64,000 nt of DNA from assembly GCF_016862435.1 (NCBI RefSeq), contig NZ_BOMY01000021.1, forward strand, positions 62,001-126,000, written 5' to 3'. The position numbers were made by a program, and so were the translations under genes. The notes under the pieces are model-generated. The model was not told the origin of the DNA and ran no database searches. It saw nothing but the letters and a program-made list of their open reading frames with translations. The stretch's first letter is position 1; each line of letters begins with the position of its first letter. Below, piece after piece: positions 42,755-51,746 of this stretch. This stretch comes from Paractinoplanes tereljensis. GTDB taxonomy: Bacteria > Actinomycetota > Actinomycetes > Mycobacteriales > Micromonosporaceae.

Positions 42755-44704
42755 TCACTGCTCAGTCGGCTGTCCGGTTTCGGCGGCCCACAGCAGTGCG
42801 ACGAGCCGGTCGACCGCCTTGGCCAGGTGCCGCCGGTAGGTGCTGAACGGCAGCCCGAGCAGCTCGGCGGCCGCTTCCTGGCTGGCCGCCGGCCGCAGGT
42901 AGGTGCGGTTGAGCACGGCACACAGGGCCGCGCCCTTGGGTTCCTCGGCGATCGCGGCGAGGGCCTCCTCGACCGCGTCGATGCTCAGCCCGGCCGTGCG
43001 GCCGGGCCGGCGCAGGTCCCGCAGCCCCTGCCGGACGGTCCGCTCGAACTCGGCGCGACTCGGCGCCGGCGGCCGGAGCAGGGCGGCCGGGGGCGGGCCG
43101 TGACCGCCCGAGTGTTCCCGCTCGTTCATCAGGTCGAGCCACGTGTCGACCGGCAGCCGCCGCCAGTCCATCCCGAAGCCGACGTGCCGCACGCCGTCCA
43201 CGTCGATCTCGAAGCAGGTCTCGAACGCCAGGTAGTCGAACATCGGCGCCCAGAACGCCGGCTCGGTGGTCACCACGAACGACCAGGCCGACTGCCGGCC
43301 GATCCACTCCAGGATGGACGAGGTGGCGCCGGCCAGAACCGCGTACGGTCCGCTCTCCTCATCTTCCACCCCGGACAGGAACCGGGCCAGGTCGATGGTC
43401 TCCCCCGGCCGCAGCGGCCCGGCCCGCTCGACGTGCCGCAGGGCGGCCCGGGTGATCGGGTCGCGTTCCTCCAGGGCGGTGCCGCCGGGCAGCTGCAGGT
43501 AGTGCACGAAGGCCCGCAGCCCGTCGTCGCCGCGGATCACGCTGAGGCCGCCCGGCCGTTCGGCCAGCCAGTCGCGGGCCAGCCCGGCCTGGGCCGGGCC
43601 CTGCACCCGTTCGACGGCGGCCAGCACCACCGGGTGGTCGGCCGGCGTGCCGGGCACCAGCGCGACCGGGCCGCGCGAGCGCAGGGTGAAGAACATCGCC
43701 GACAGCGGGCTGCGCCGGTGCAGGTAGAGCAGGTGTTGCGCGTGCATCGGCCGGTCCGGGCCGGCCGCCGCCCGGATGCCGGCCACCACGTGGTCGTGCA
43801 CGACGCGGTGCAGGTCGCGGTAGCGGTCCGGGGTGCGGCGTTCGAAGGACGCGTCGAGGACGTCGCGGGCCAGTTCGTGCGGGCGCAGCCCGCGGTCGCC
43901 GGCCACCACGAACGGCCGCCGGCACAGCCACGTCCACACCTCGGGCGCGGCCGCGCCGACCGTGTCGCGCAGCAGGTCCTCGGTGGTCAGCCAGGCTTTC
44001 GCGCAGGTGGCCAGGCCGAGCGCGTGCGCCTCGGTGGGCGGCTCGCGGACCAGGCATTCAAGCAGCGCGGTGATCAGGTCGGGCATGTCGGCGAGGGTGC
44101 GCGGCACGGTGCCGGTGATGGCCGCGTCGGCGAGCAGCGCCATCGCCAGCGGATGGCCGCGGCCCAGCTCGACCAGGCCGTCGCGCAGGCCGGCCGGCAC
44201 CCCGGCCCGGGCGAGCAGGTCGGCGCTGTCGTCCGGTTCCAGCGCCTCGAGGTGCAGAATCCCGGCGAGCCGCCGCCAGCCGGGGTCGCTGCGCCAGGCC
44301 GGGGCCGGCGGTTCCCGCCCGGCCAGCACGACCAGGTCGGTGTCGCCGAGCCCGGGCAGGAAGGTGCGCCGCAGCCAGCCGTCCAGTGAGCCGAGATGTT
44401 CATAGCCGTCGATGAGAAGGACCAGGCCGGCCGCTGCCGGACCAAGGGCGGCCAGGAAAGCCTCCGGCGCGGCGTCTATCTCACCGCCGTCGATGGATTT
44501 GACCGTACGGCCACAAGCGCTCGCCCTCAGCCGGAACTGCTGGAGGGTGCTGGATTTTCCGATGCCGCCCGGCCCGTACAGAAAAAGGACCCGCCGCCCG
44601 GACCGGCCGCTCAGCGCGTCGCCGAAGGCGCGCAGCTCGGCATCACGCCCGGCGAAGGATTCCGCGCGGGCATGATCCAGCAGGTCAGCGACTCGAGTCG
44701 GCAT
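42755..44704 (-). CDS. STAND/AAA ATPase regulator with C-terminal HTH
   Basis: 649-residue regulator-like ATPase. Walker A is LYGPGGIGKSSTLQQF (43-54), Walker B LVLLIDGYEHLGSLDGWL and the sensor loop TDLVVLAGREPP, as in MalT/LuxR-type STAND proteins. A long middle region has a GNAT-like stretch (ALVPGTPADHPVVLAAVERV). The end, SQEAAAELLGLPFSTYRRHL, is a sigma-4/LuxR-like HTH. No TPR repeats are obvious. The ribosome site lies in the right arm of a hairpin just upstream. The FAD oxidoreductase downstream is the likely partner or target. Confidence 0.8.
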   Translation of the reverse strand: MPTRVADLLDHARAESFAGRDAELRAFGDALSGRSGRRVLFLYGPGGIGKSSTLQQFRLRASACGRTVKSIDGGEIDAAPEAFLAALGPAAAGLVLLIDGYEHLGSLDGWLRRTFLPGLGDTDLVVLAGREPPAPAWRSDPGWRRLAGILHLEALEPDDSADLLARAGVPAGLRDGLVELGRGHPLAMALLADAAITGTVPRTLADMPDLITALLECLVREPPTEAHALGLATCAKAWLTTEDLLRDTVGAAAPEVWTWLCRRPFVVAGDRGLRPHELARDVLDASFERRTPDRYRDLHRVVHDHVVAGIRAAAGPDRPMHAQHLLYLHRRSPLSAMFFTLRSRGPVALVPGTPADHPVVLAAVERVQGPAQAGLARDWLAERPGGLSVIRGDDGLRAFVHYLQLPGGTALEERDPITRAALRHVERAGPLRPGETIDLARFLSGVEDEESGPYAVLAGATSSILEWIGRQSAWSFVVTTEPAFWAPMFDYLAFETCFEIDVDGVRHVGFGMDWRRLPVDTWLDLMNEREHSGGHGPPPAALLRPPAPSRAEFERTVRQGLRDLRRPGRTAGLSIDAVEEALAAIAEEPKGAALCAVLNRTYLRPAASQEAAAELLGLPFSTYRRHLAKAVDRLVALLWAAETGQPTEQ

Positions 44705-44710
44705 GGACTA

Positions 44711-44738
44711 CCCCCGCCCGGAGCGTAGCGGGCGGGGG
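44711..44738 (-). terminator. Hairpin after putA that covers the STAND gene ribosome site
   Basis: Ten-bp arms CCCCCGCCCG (44711-44720) and CGGGCGGGGG (44729-44738) around an 8-base loop. It begins 12 bp after the putA stop and ends 6 bp before the STAND ATG. It can serve as terminator and, on the minus-strand RNA, places the purine-rich GGGCGGGGG in a stem. Confidence 0.55.
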
Positions 44739-44750
44739 CGCGGAAAACTG

Positions 44751-47700
44751 TCAGAGAACTTCCGTTGCGAGCCGGTCGGGGTTGCCGAAGCGGTGGGCGG
44801 TGATGCTGATCGCCTGCTCGTGCAGGAACGGCAGCAGCTCGACCCGGCCGGCCTCGGTGACCGGGCCGGACCAGACGGCCAGGTCCGGAGTGGACGGCAC
44901 CGTCCTGGTCGAGCCGATCAGGCGTACCCGCCCCTCGTTTAGCCCGGCCACCCAGGTCGCGTCGTCCTCGACCCGGACGTCGGCCGGGATGGCCGCCGTG
45001 AGGGACTCCGGCAGCGGGCCGGCCACCGAGATCCGCAGGGGTGCCCCGGCCAGCAGGCCGGCGGCGACGATCCGGACCAGCGCGGCGACCGGTTCGCCGG
45101 CCGCGAGCCGCACCTCGACCGGGGTCGGCCGGTAGCGCAGCACGTTGCGCTCGGCCCACAGGCCGGAGACGTCGGACTGGCCGAAGTGCCCGGCCCAGGC
45201 GGCCGCGTCGCTGGCGGCGGCCCGCTCCACCGAGGCGAGCTCGGCGCCGGCCAGCACCGGCTGGGCAGCGGCGAGCAGGGCCCGTACCGCGACGTCGGTG
45301 ACCTTCGCGCCGGCACCGGCCGGAGTGGGTTCCCAGCCGGTCAGCCCGGCCAGGTAGTTGGGGCCGCCCGCCTTGGTGCCGGGGCCGACCGCCGAGCGCT
45401 TCCAGCCGCCGAACGGCTGGCGGCGAACGATCGCGCCGGTGATACCGCGGTTGACGTACAGGTTGCCGGCCTCGATCCGGTCCAGCCAGGTCCGCACCTC
45501 GGCCGCATCGAGCGAGTGGATGCCCGAGGTCAGGCCGTAGTCGACCTCGTTGACCAGGTCGATCGCCTCGTCCAGGGTGGCCGCGGTCATGACGCCGAGG
45601 ATCGGGCCGAAGTACTCGGTGCGGTGGAAGTCGGAGCCGCGGCGCACGCCGTCCCGGATGCCCGGCGACCAGAGCCGGCCGGTGTCGTCCAGCTTCTTCG
45701 GTTCGAGCAGCCACTTCTCCCCCGCGCCGAGCTGGGTGAGTCCGGCCAGGAGCTTGCCCTGGGCCGGCTCGATGACCGGGCCGACCTGGGTGCGGGGGTC
45801 GGCCGGGTAGCCGACGGTCAGCGACGAGGCGGCGTCCAGCAGCTGGGCGCGGAACCGCTGCGAGCGGGCCACCGAGCCGACCAGCACGACCAGCGACGCG
45901 GCCGAGCACTTCTGGCCGGCGTGCCCGAAGGCCGACGCCACCACGTCCTTGACGGCGAGGTCGAGATCGGCTGACGGGGTGACGATGATGGCGTTCTTGC
46001 CGCTGGTCTCGGCGAGCAGCGGCAGGTCGGGCCGGAAGTCGCGGAACAGCAGGGCGGTCTCGTAGGCGCCGGTCAGCACGACCCGGTCGACAAGCGGGTG
46101 GGCGATCAACTCCCGGCCCAGTGCCTGCTCCTCGACCTGCACCAGGGTCAGCAGGTCGGGGTCGGGCAGCACCGACCGGACGATGTCGGCCAGTACCGCG
46201 CCGCACCGCTCGGCCTGGCCGGCCGGCTTGATCGCGACAGCGGAACCGGCGGCCAGCGCGGCCAGCAGGGAGCCGGCCGGGATGGCGACCGGGAAGTTCC
46301 ACGGCGGGGTGACCAGGGTGAGCCGCACCGGGACCGGGCGGGCGCCGTCGACCCGGTCCAGGTCGGCGGCGAGTTCGCCGTAGAAGTGGGCGAAGTCGGC
46401 GGCCTCGGACACCTCCGGGTCGGCCTGGTCGGCGGTCTTGCCGGTCTCGGCCGCCATCACTTCGATCAGTTCGGCCCGGCGGGCCTCGATGGCGTCGCCG
46501 ATCCGGTGCAGGATCGCGCCCCGCTCGGCGCCGCTGCGGGCGTGCCAGGCGTCGGCGGCCGCGGTGGCCCGGCCGAGCACGTCGTCGAGCTTCTTCGCCT
46601 CGGTTACCCGGGCCGCGTCGATGGTCGCGGTGCCGGCCGCCGAGCGCGGCACCCGGGCCAGCACGTCGCGCACCCAGGCCCGGTTGGCCTCGACGGAGGG
46701 ATCGGTGTCCGGAGTGTTCTCGAACTGTCCCGGCCGCGGTCTAGAAGTCCCGGCGAAGCGTTCTGCAACTCGTCGGGCGGCCGGCACGTCCTCCGACTCG
46801 GAGAGTTCTGCAAGTGAGGCCAGGAAGCGGTCGCGTTCCCGGCCGAACAGTTCTGCATCTTCGGAGAGCTCGAACACCGCCGACATGAAGTTGTCCTGGC
46901 TCGCGCCCTCCTCGAGACGGCGGATCAGGTACGCGATGGCGACGTCGAACTGCTCCGGGCGTACCACCGGCGTGTAGAGCAACAAACCGCCCACCTCGCG
47001 CCGGACCACCTCGGCTTGGCCTTCGGCCATGCCGAGCAGCATTTCGAACTCGATGCCGGCGCGCACCTCGCGGCGGCCGGCCAGCAGCCAGGCGTACGCG
47101 ATGTCGAAGAGATTGTGGCCGGCAACGCCGAGCCGGACGTTCCGGACGTGTGAAGGGTGCAGCGCGTAGTCGAGCACCCGCTTGTAGTTGGCGTCGGTGG
47201 CCTGCTTGGACTCCCAGGTGGCCAACGGCCAGCCGTGCACCGCCGCCTCGACCTTCTCCATCGGCAGGTTGGCCCCCTTGACCAGGCGAACCTTGATGCC
47301 GGCACCGCCGCGGGCGCGGCGCGCGGCGGCCCACTCCTGCAGCCGGATCGTCGCGGCGAGGGCATCCGGAAGGTACGCCTGGAGCACGATTCCCGCTTCG
47401 AGGTCGTCGATCTCGTCGAGGATCCGGGTGAAGACCGCGATGGTGAGGTCGAGGTCCTTGTATTCCTCCATGTCGAGGTTGACGAACTTCTTGGTTTCAA
47501 ATGACGCGGCCAGCCGGAACAGCGGCCGCAGCCGCTCCACGATGTCGTCGACGGCCTCGTCGAACGCCCACGGGTTGTGCGGCTCGACCGCGGCCGACAC
47601 CTTGATCGACACATAGTCGACGTCCGGCCGGGAGAGCAGCCGCTCGGTCTCGCGCAGTCGGCGCGCGGCCTCACCGCGGCCGAGCACGGCCTCACCGAGC

Positions 47701-48140
47701 AGGTTGACGTTGAGCCGCACGTCCCGGCGGCGGATCCGGGCGATGGCCCGGTCGAGCTTGGCGTCGGTGGCGTCCACCACCAGGTGGCCGACCATCCGCC
47801 GGAGCACCCGCCGGGCGATCGGCACGACCACCCCGGGCATGACCGGGGCGAGGTGCCCGCCGAGACGAACGGCCGCGCGCAGCGGCACCGGCAGGAACTT
47901 CGGCACGTCCGGCGCGAGGGTGGCCAGGGCGCGGGCGCTGACCCGCAGATCCTCCGGGCGCACCACGCCGTCGACGAACCCGACCGCGAACCCGAGCCCC
48001 TTGGGGTCCCGCAGCAGCCCGGCGAGCTGCGCGGCCGACCCGCTCACCTTCACGGCGGAGGCTTCGCGCAACCACCGGCGTACGAGATCGACCGCCTCGT
48101 GGGCGAGATCGGTGTCGGCGGGCATCGCAAGGTCAGTCAT
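44751..48140 (-). CDS. putA: Bifunctional proline dehydrogenase / P5C dehydrogenase (PutA, no RHH domain)
   Basis: Oxidises proline to glutamate in two steps. The 1129 residues hold an FAD-dependent PRODH barrel (about 60-480: VDYVSIKVSAAVEPHNPWAF, KVRLVKGANLPMEKVEAAV, TSHVRNVRLG-type end), then an NAD-dependent aldehyde dehydrogenase with WNFPVAIPAGSL, Glu in LLAETSGKNAI (near 709) and Cys in GHAGQKCSAAS (near 743). The ribbon-helix-helix DNA-binding domain of enterobacterial PutA is absent, so it does not regulate itself. Most actinobacteria use separate PRODH and P5CDH genes, so fusion is of note. Divergent from a LysR gene, its probable regulator. Confidence 0.93.
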   Translation of the reverse strand: MTDLAMPADTDLAHEAVDLVRRWLREASAVKVSGSAAQLAGLLRDPKGLGFAVGFVDGVVRPEDLRVSARALATLAPDVPKFLPVPLRAAVRLGGHLAPVMPGVVVPIARRVLRRMVGHLVVDATDAKLDRAIARIRRRDVRLNVNLLGEAVLGRGEAARRLRETERLLSRPDVDYVSIKVSAAVEPHNPWAFDEAVDDIVERLRPLFRLAASFETKKFVNLDMEEYKDLDLTIAVFTRILDEIDDLEAGIVLQAYLPDALAATIRLQEWAAARRARGGAGIKVRLVKGANLPMEKVEAAVHGWPLATWESKQATDANYKRVLDYALHPSHVRNVRLGVAGHNLFDIAYAWLLAGRREVRAGIEFEMLLGMAEGQAEVVRREVGGLLLYTPVVRPEQFDVAIAYLIRRLEEGASQDNFMSAVFELSEDAELFGRERDRFLASLAELSESEDVPAARRVAERFAGTSRPRPGQFENTPDTDPSVEANRAWVRDVLARVPRSAAGTATIDAARVTEAKKLDDVLGRATAAADAWHARSGAERGAILHRIGDAIEARRAELIEVMAAETGKTADQADPEVSEAADFAHFYGELAADLDRVDGARPVPVRLTLVTPPWNFPVAIPAGSLLAALAAGSAVAIKPAGQAERCGAVLADIVRSVLPDPDLLTLVQVEEQALGRELIAHPLVDRVVLTGAYETALLFRDFRPDLPLLAETSGKNAIIVTPSADLDLAVKDVVASAFGHAGQKCSAASLVVLVGSVARSQRFRAQLLDAASSLTVGYPADPRTQVGPVIEPAQGKLLAGLTQLGAGEKWLLEPKKLDDTGRLWSPGIRDGVRRGSDFHRTEYFGPILGVMTAATLDEAIDLVNEVDYGLTSGIHSLDAAEVRTWLDRIEAGNLYVNRGITGAIVRRQPFGGWKRSAVGPGTKAGGPNYLAGLTGWEPTPAGAGAKVTDVAVRALLAAAQPVLAGAELASVERAAASDAAAWAGHFGQSDVSGLWAERNVLRYRPTPVEVRLAAGEPVAALVRIVAAGLLAGAPLRISVAGPLPESLTAAIPADVRVEDDATWVAGLNEGRVRLIGSTRTVPSTPDLAVWSGPVTEAGRVELLPFLHEQAISITAHRFGNPDRLATEVL

Positions 48141-48185
48141 AGCGCCAGTGTCTTCCGACCCTCAGTTCAGGAAAAGCGACGGTTC

Positions 48186-48216
48186 TTGACGGATACTCTT
48201 CAGCTGCTCTTACCTA
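48186..48216 (+). promoter_or_regulatory. Candidate promoter of the LysR gene
   Basis: TTGACG (48186-48191) and TACCTA (48211-48216) are 19 bp apart in the 97-bp space between putA and the LysR gene. The predicted start would give a leader of about 15 bases with GGATGGG before the ATG. Confidence 0.35.
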
Positions 48217-48237
48217 TTACCCACTGGATGGGAAAAC

Positions 48238-49137
48238 ATGCTCGAGATCCGGCGCCTGGTGCTGCTGCGCGAGTTGGCCATCCGCGGCACCCTCGCGGCC
48301 GTGGCCGAGGCGCTCAACTTCTCCCCTTCCGCAGTGTCGCAGCAGCTCAGCCTGCTGGAGAAGGAAACCGGCATGCCGCTGCTGCGCAAGGCCGGCCGCC
48401 GGGTGCAGCTGACCCCGCAGGCCGAGGTCCTGGTGCAGTCGGCCGGAGCCGTGCTCGACACCCTGGAACGCGCCGAGGCCGCCCTGCAGGCGTCCCTGAC
48501 CCGGGTCAGCGGCCGGGTGCGAGTCGCCGTCTTCCAGTCGGCGGCCTTGGCGCTGATGCCGGCCACGCTGCGCTCGCTGGCTGCGCAATATCCGGATGTA
48601 CGGGTAGAGATGGTGCAACGGGAGCCGGAGGAGGCGCTCCGCGAGACCTGGGCCCGAGACTTCGACATGGTGATCGCCGAGCAGTACCCGGCACACGCCG
48701 CCCCGCACCACCCCGGCCTCGACCGTCGCCCGCTGACCACCGACGCCATCCGGCTGGCCCTGCCGTCTTCCTCCGCCTCGCTACATCCCGTCGACTCGCT
48801 GGCCGATTCCCGGGCGATGCCGTGGGTGATGGAACCGCGCGGGGCCGCGTCCCGGCACTTCGCCGAACAGCTGTGCCGAAGCACCGGCTTCGAGCCGGAC
48901 GTCCGCTACGAGACCGCCGACCTACAGGCCCACATCCGCCTGGTCGAGTCGGGCAACGCGGTGGCGCTGATCCCCGACCTGGTCTGGGCCGGCCGCGAGA
49001 CCTCCTGCCGCCTGCTCGACCTGCCCGACCTCCCCCGCCGCACCATCTTCACCGCCCAGCGCCTGGCCGGGGCGGCCTCGCCCGCCGCCCGAGCTTTCCG
49101 GGAGACCCTGGAGGCGGCCGCCGCCGACCGGCAGTAA
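48238..49137 (+). CDS. LysR-family transcriptional regulator
   Basis: 299 residues. HTH: GTLAAVAEALNFSPSAVSQQ, then LSLLEKETGMPLLRKAGRRV as the recognition and wing region; the rest is the LysR substrate-binding domain (VRVAVFQSAALALMPATLRS, HIRLVESGNAVALIPDLVWA). Family regulators usually bind the intergenic region and control the divergent gene, here putA, with proline or P5C as likely inducer; this is inference. Start ATG is preceded by GGATGGG. Confidence 0.9.
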   Translation: MLEIRRLVLLRELAIRGTLAAVAEALNFSPSAVSQQLSLLEKETGMPLLRKAGRRVQLTPQAEVLVQSAGAVLDTLERAEAALQASLTRVSGRVRVAVFQSAALALMPATLRSLAAQYPDVRVEMVQREPEEALRETWARDFDMVIAEQYPAHAAPHHPGLDRRPLTTDAIRLALPSSSASLHPVDSLADSRAMPWVMEPRGAASRHFAEQLCRSTGFEPDVRYETADLQAHIRLVESGNAVALIPDLVWAGRETSCRLLDLPDLPRRTIFTAQRLAGAASPAARAFRETLEAAAADRQ

Positions 49138-49144
49138 GACGAGC

Positions 49145-49921
49145 TCAGAACAGGCGGGCCATGTCCACCGAGATACCGGCCGCGTGCAGTTCCTTAGCCA
49201 GTTCCAACTGCCATTTGCCGCCGGGGTAGTCGATGTAGTTGAGGCCATGCACGTCCGATGGCTTCTCGACGCCGCTGTTGATCACCGCGACCCGGTCGCG
49301 GCCCAGTTTCCCGAAAAAGAAGCCGAGCTCGAAGACCACGTTCTGGCGGGCGCGAGGCTGGTCGGCGGCCGAGCCGGCACCCTTCACCCGACCGACGTCG
49401 TCCGGCGTCAGCAGCACGATGGCGTAGGTGGCGTCGGCCGCGTGCTCCTCGAACTTTTCGACCAGAGTCTTTCCCCGGCTCGCCTGCTCGGCCAGGATGA
49501 CCGGCGACATGCCGGTGATCCGTTCCACGAACCGCGCCACGTCGTACCGCGCGGCGTCGTGACCGTGGACGAGGAAGATAGTCTTGGGCCGTTCCGCCTC
49601 CGGTGTCGGCGGGCCGTCGTCCGAGGCCAGCTCCGCCTCGAAGATCGCCGCCTCGATCAGCGCCGCCGCCCGCTGCACCTGCTGGGCGAAGTACTGCCGG
49701 TCGCGCTCGGCCTCGCCGAGCGCGCCGCTGTAGATACCGATGTGGTAGCCGATCTTGTTGAATTGTTGCAGTGTCGGTGACTCGTCACCGAGCGCCTGCC
49801 GCATGACCGCGGCCGCCTTGGCCTTCCAGGCGTCGTGCACCGCACCGTCGCGCTGCACCTCCGGGCCGGCCGCCGCATCCTTCAGAGACTTCAACTCCTG
49901 TACGGCCCGATCGAGTTTCAT
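49145..49921 (-). CDS. TIR-like nucleotide-binding protein (Cap12/PycTIR-type domain)
   Basis: 258 residues. The N-terminal 110 residues are helical (LKSLKDAAAGPEVQRDGAVH, LQQFNKIGYHIGIYSGALG). The C-terminal TIR-like domain has TIFLVHGHDAARYDVARFVE, SRGKTLVEKFEEHAADATYA, IVLLTPDDVG and NVVFELGFFFGKLG, whose Glu is the likely catalytic residue. The same domain is found in effectors of CBASS and Pycsar defence, where it degrades NAD+ when activated by a cyclic nucleotide. No nucleotide cyclase is adjacent, so the trigger here is unknown. It lies 7 bp after the convergent LysR gene. High-confidence domain, uncertain role. Confidence 0.85.
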   Translation of the reverse strand: MKLDRAVQELKSLKDAAAGPEVQRDGAVHDAWKAKAAAVMRQALGDESPTLQQFNKIGYHIGIYSGALGEAERDRQYFAQQVQRAAALIEAAIFEAELASDDGPPTPEAERPKTIFLVHGHDAARYDVARFVERITGMSPVILAEQASRGKTLVEKFEEHAADATYAIVLLTPDDVGRVKGAGSAADQPRARQNVVFELGFFFGKLGRDRVAVINSGVEKPSDVHGLNYIDYPGGKWQLELAKELHAAGISVDMARLF

Positions 49922-50022
49922 AGCGACCGACGATAGTGGAGCCCGCCCCCGGCGGGCGCTGGTCGCGGCCGGGGTGGTCTGCGATAATTCGCAAGCTTCA
50001 TCGGCACGTGAAAAGGGGTCAA

Positions 50023-50970
50023 TTGCGCATCCTCATCACGGGGGCGGCCGGGTTTCTGGGCCGTGCGGTGGCACGGCAGCTCGGCGAGGCCGGCCACGTT
50101 CTGACCCTGGCGACACATCAGCGCGCCATGCCGCCGTCGTTCTCCACACACGACGCCTTCCGCGGGGACATCCAGGACGCCGATCTCCTCGCCGATGTTC
50201 TGGCCACCGAGAGGCACGACGCCGTCTGTCACCTGGCCGCGCTAACCGGCGTGCGGGATTCGGAAAACCAGGCGGCCGGCTATTTCGACGTGAACCTGGG
50301 CGGCACCATCAGCCTGCTCACCGCGATCCAGCGGCTCCCCGCGGAGCAGCGACCGGCGACTGTCGTGCTTGCCTCGACCCGCGCGGTGTACGACGCTGAC
50401 CTGCCCGACTCACCGGTGCGGGAGGACGCGGCGACCACCCGGTCCAACCCGTACGGCCTTTCCAAACTGCTCGCCGAGCGCGCCCTTTCGCTGCACTGCG
50501 CGGCGTCGGGTCTGTCCGCGTGGTCCCTGCGGTGCTTCAACATCTCGGGCGGGCTCCCCGGCATCGTCGACCCCGACACCAGCCGGTTGATCCCCCGGCT
50601 CCTCGCCGCTGCCCGGGGCGAGATGCCCCCACCGCCGATCCTGGCACCGAACTACGCCATCGACTTCTCCCACGTGGCCGACGTGGCCGACGCGTTCCGG
50701 CTGGCGCTCGAGTCCGAGCCGCAGCCCGGCAAGCATCATTCGATCAACATCGGATCGGGCGTGGGTACGCCGATCGCCGACGTGGTCGGTGGCCTCGGCA
50801 AGGCGCTCGGCCGGGACATCCCGGTAATCCGACCCGACGACGCGGACCAGGACAGCAGCGGGTTCGTCGCGGAGATCTCCACCGCGACGAAACTGCTCGG
50901 CTGGCGCCCGGCGCGCGGCATCGCCGAGATTCTCGCCGACGCCACCCTCGCTCAGGAAGAGCCCGCGTGA
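50023..50970 (+). CDS. NAD-dependent epimerase/dehydratase
   Basis: Extended short-chain dehydrogenase of 315 residues, like UDP-sugar 4-epimerases. The Rossmann loop is ILITGAAGFLGRAVARQL, with the active-site Ser/Thr in VLASTRAVYDAD and Tyr-Lys in NPYGLSKLLAERAL (about 144 and 148). The substrate region FNISGGLPGIVDPDTSRLIP is epimerase-like. The start is TTG at 50023, with AAAAGGGG just before; the frame is open to 49936 without a ribosome site. Its stop overlaps the next gene as GTGA. A sugar-nucleotide function within a defence-like cluster is unusual. Confidence 0.86.
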   Translation: MRILITGAAGFLGRAVARQLGEAGHVLTLATHQRAMPPSFSTHDAFRGDIQDADLLADVLATERHDAVCHLAALTGVRDSENQAAGYFDVNLGGTISLLTAIQRLPAEQRPATVVLASTRAVYDADLPDSPVREDAATTRSNPYGLSKLLAERALSLHCAASGLSAWSLRCFNISGGLPGIVDPDTSRLIPRLLAAARGEMPPPPILAPNYAIDFSHVADVADAFRLALESEPQPGKHHSINIGSGVGTPIADVVGGLGKALGRDIPVIRPDDADQDSSGFVAEISTATKLLGWRPARGIAEILADATLAQEEPA

Positions 50971-51746
50971 CCCTGCCCCGGGCTCCCCGCGCCGCCGTCC
51001 GCATGCATCTGGAGTTCGACAGCTACGTCAACCTGCGCGACGTGGGTGAACTCTTCACCCTGCTGGACCGCCTCTACGACACATTCCTCTACGGCTTCGT
51101 CCCCGAACTGGAACACCGGGAGACCGCTCGCCTCCGACTCCGGTCCATTCGGGAAGGCAGCCTGATTGCCGAGCTGGCGACCGGCATCGCGCAGGTCACC
51201 GGGTCCAGGGAGCGGAACGCGTCGACCCGGACCAACGGGCCGGCCGCACTTCGCGGCCTCGTTGGGCTGGTCGGCGACGTGGCTGATCGGGCGCTCGAAT
51301 TCCGGCACCGGAGGCAGGAACTGCAGACGGCGGCCGAGCGGGATCGCATTCAACTCGCCCGGGAGAAGCTGGCGCTGCGACGGGAGGCCGTCGATGTCGC
51401 CGAGCGGGAGCTGGAATACAACCGCCGGGCGGACCAGGCGGACCTCGACCGGGAGGCCGGACGGCGAGAGCTCGATGCCGCCATGGCCGAGCGCAACCTC
51501 AATCTGCTGAGCCTTGCCGAACGCTCGTTGTCGACGCATGCCGAGGCCGCACACTACGCCGTGAACCAGGCAATGGTGATCGAGGTGAGCCGGGTCGTCG
51601 CCGCCGACCTCCCACATCTGCAGCAGCTCTTCGTGAACGGCCAGTTCACCTCGCTCACCTTTGAGGATGTCCGCGACGCGGTGGAGCCGCCCCCTACCGG
51701 CCCTCAGCCGATCGAGGGGGATGCGAGCGACTCGAGCAGGCGATAG
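50967..51746 (+). CDS. Unknown protein with central coiled coil
   Basis: 259 residues, no family recognised. The N-terminal 70 residues form a small alpha/beta module (MHLEFDSYVNLRDVGELFTL, RLRLRSIREGSLIAELATG). A long charged heptad region follows: RRQELQTAAERDRIQLAREK, ALRREAVDVAERELEYNRRA; then a short C-terminal domain. The GTG at 50967 overlaps the epimerase stop, so it is co-translated with it. The RSIREGSL pattern recalls N-terminal adaptor modules of bacterial conflict proteins, from memory only. Overlaps the convergent next gene by 43 bp. Confidence 0.65.
   Translation: MTLPRAPRAAVRMHLEFDSYVNLRDVGELFTLLDRLYDTFLYGFVPELEHRETARLRLRSIREGSLIAELATGIAQVTGSRERNASTRTNGPAALRGLVGLVGDVADRALEFRHRRQELQTAAERDRIQLAREKLALRREAVDVAERELEYNRRADQADLDREAGRRELDAAMAERNLNLLSLAERSLSTHAEAAHYAVNQAMVIEVSRVVAADLPHLQQLFVNGQFTSLTFEDVRDAVEPPPTGPQPIEGDASDSSRR

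Noticed and set aside
47577..49229. 550-codon open frame on the plus strand
   Set aside because: Passes through putA antisense and LysR out of frame; no family resemblance.
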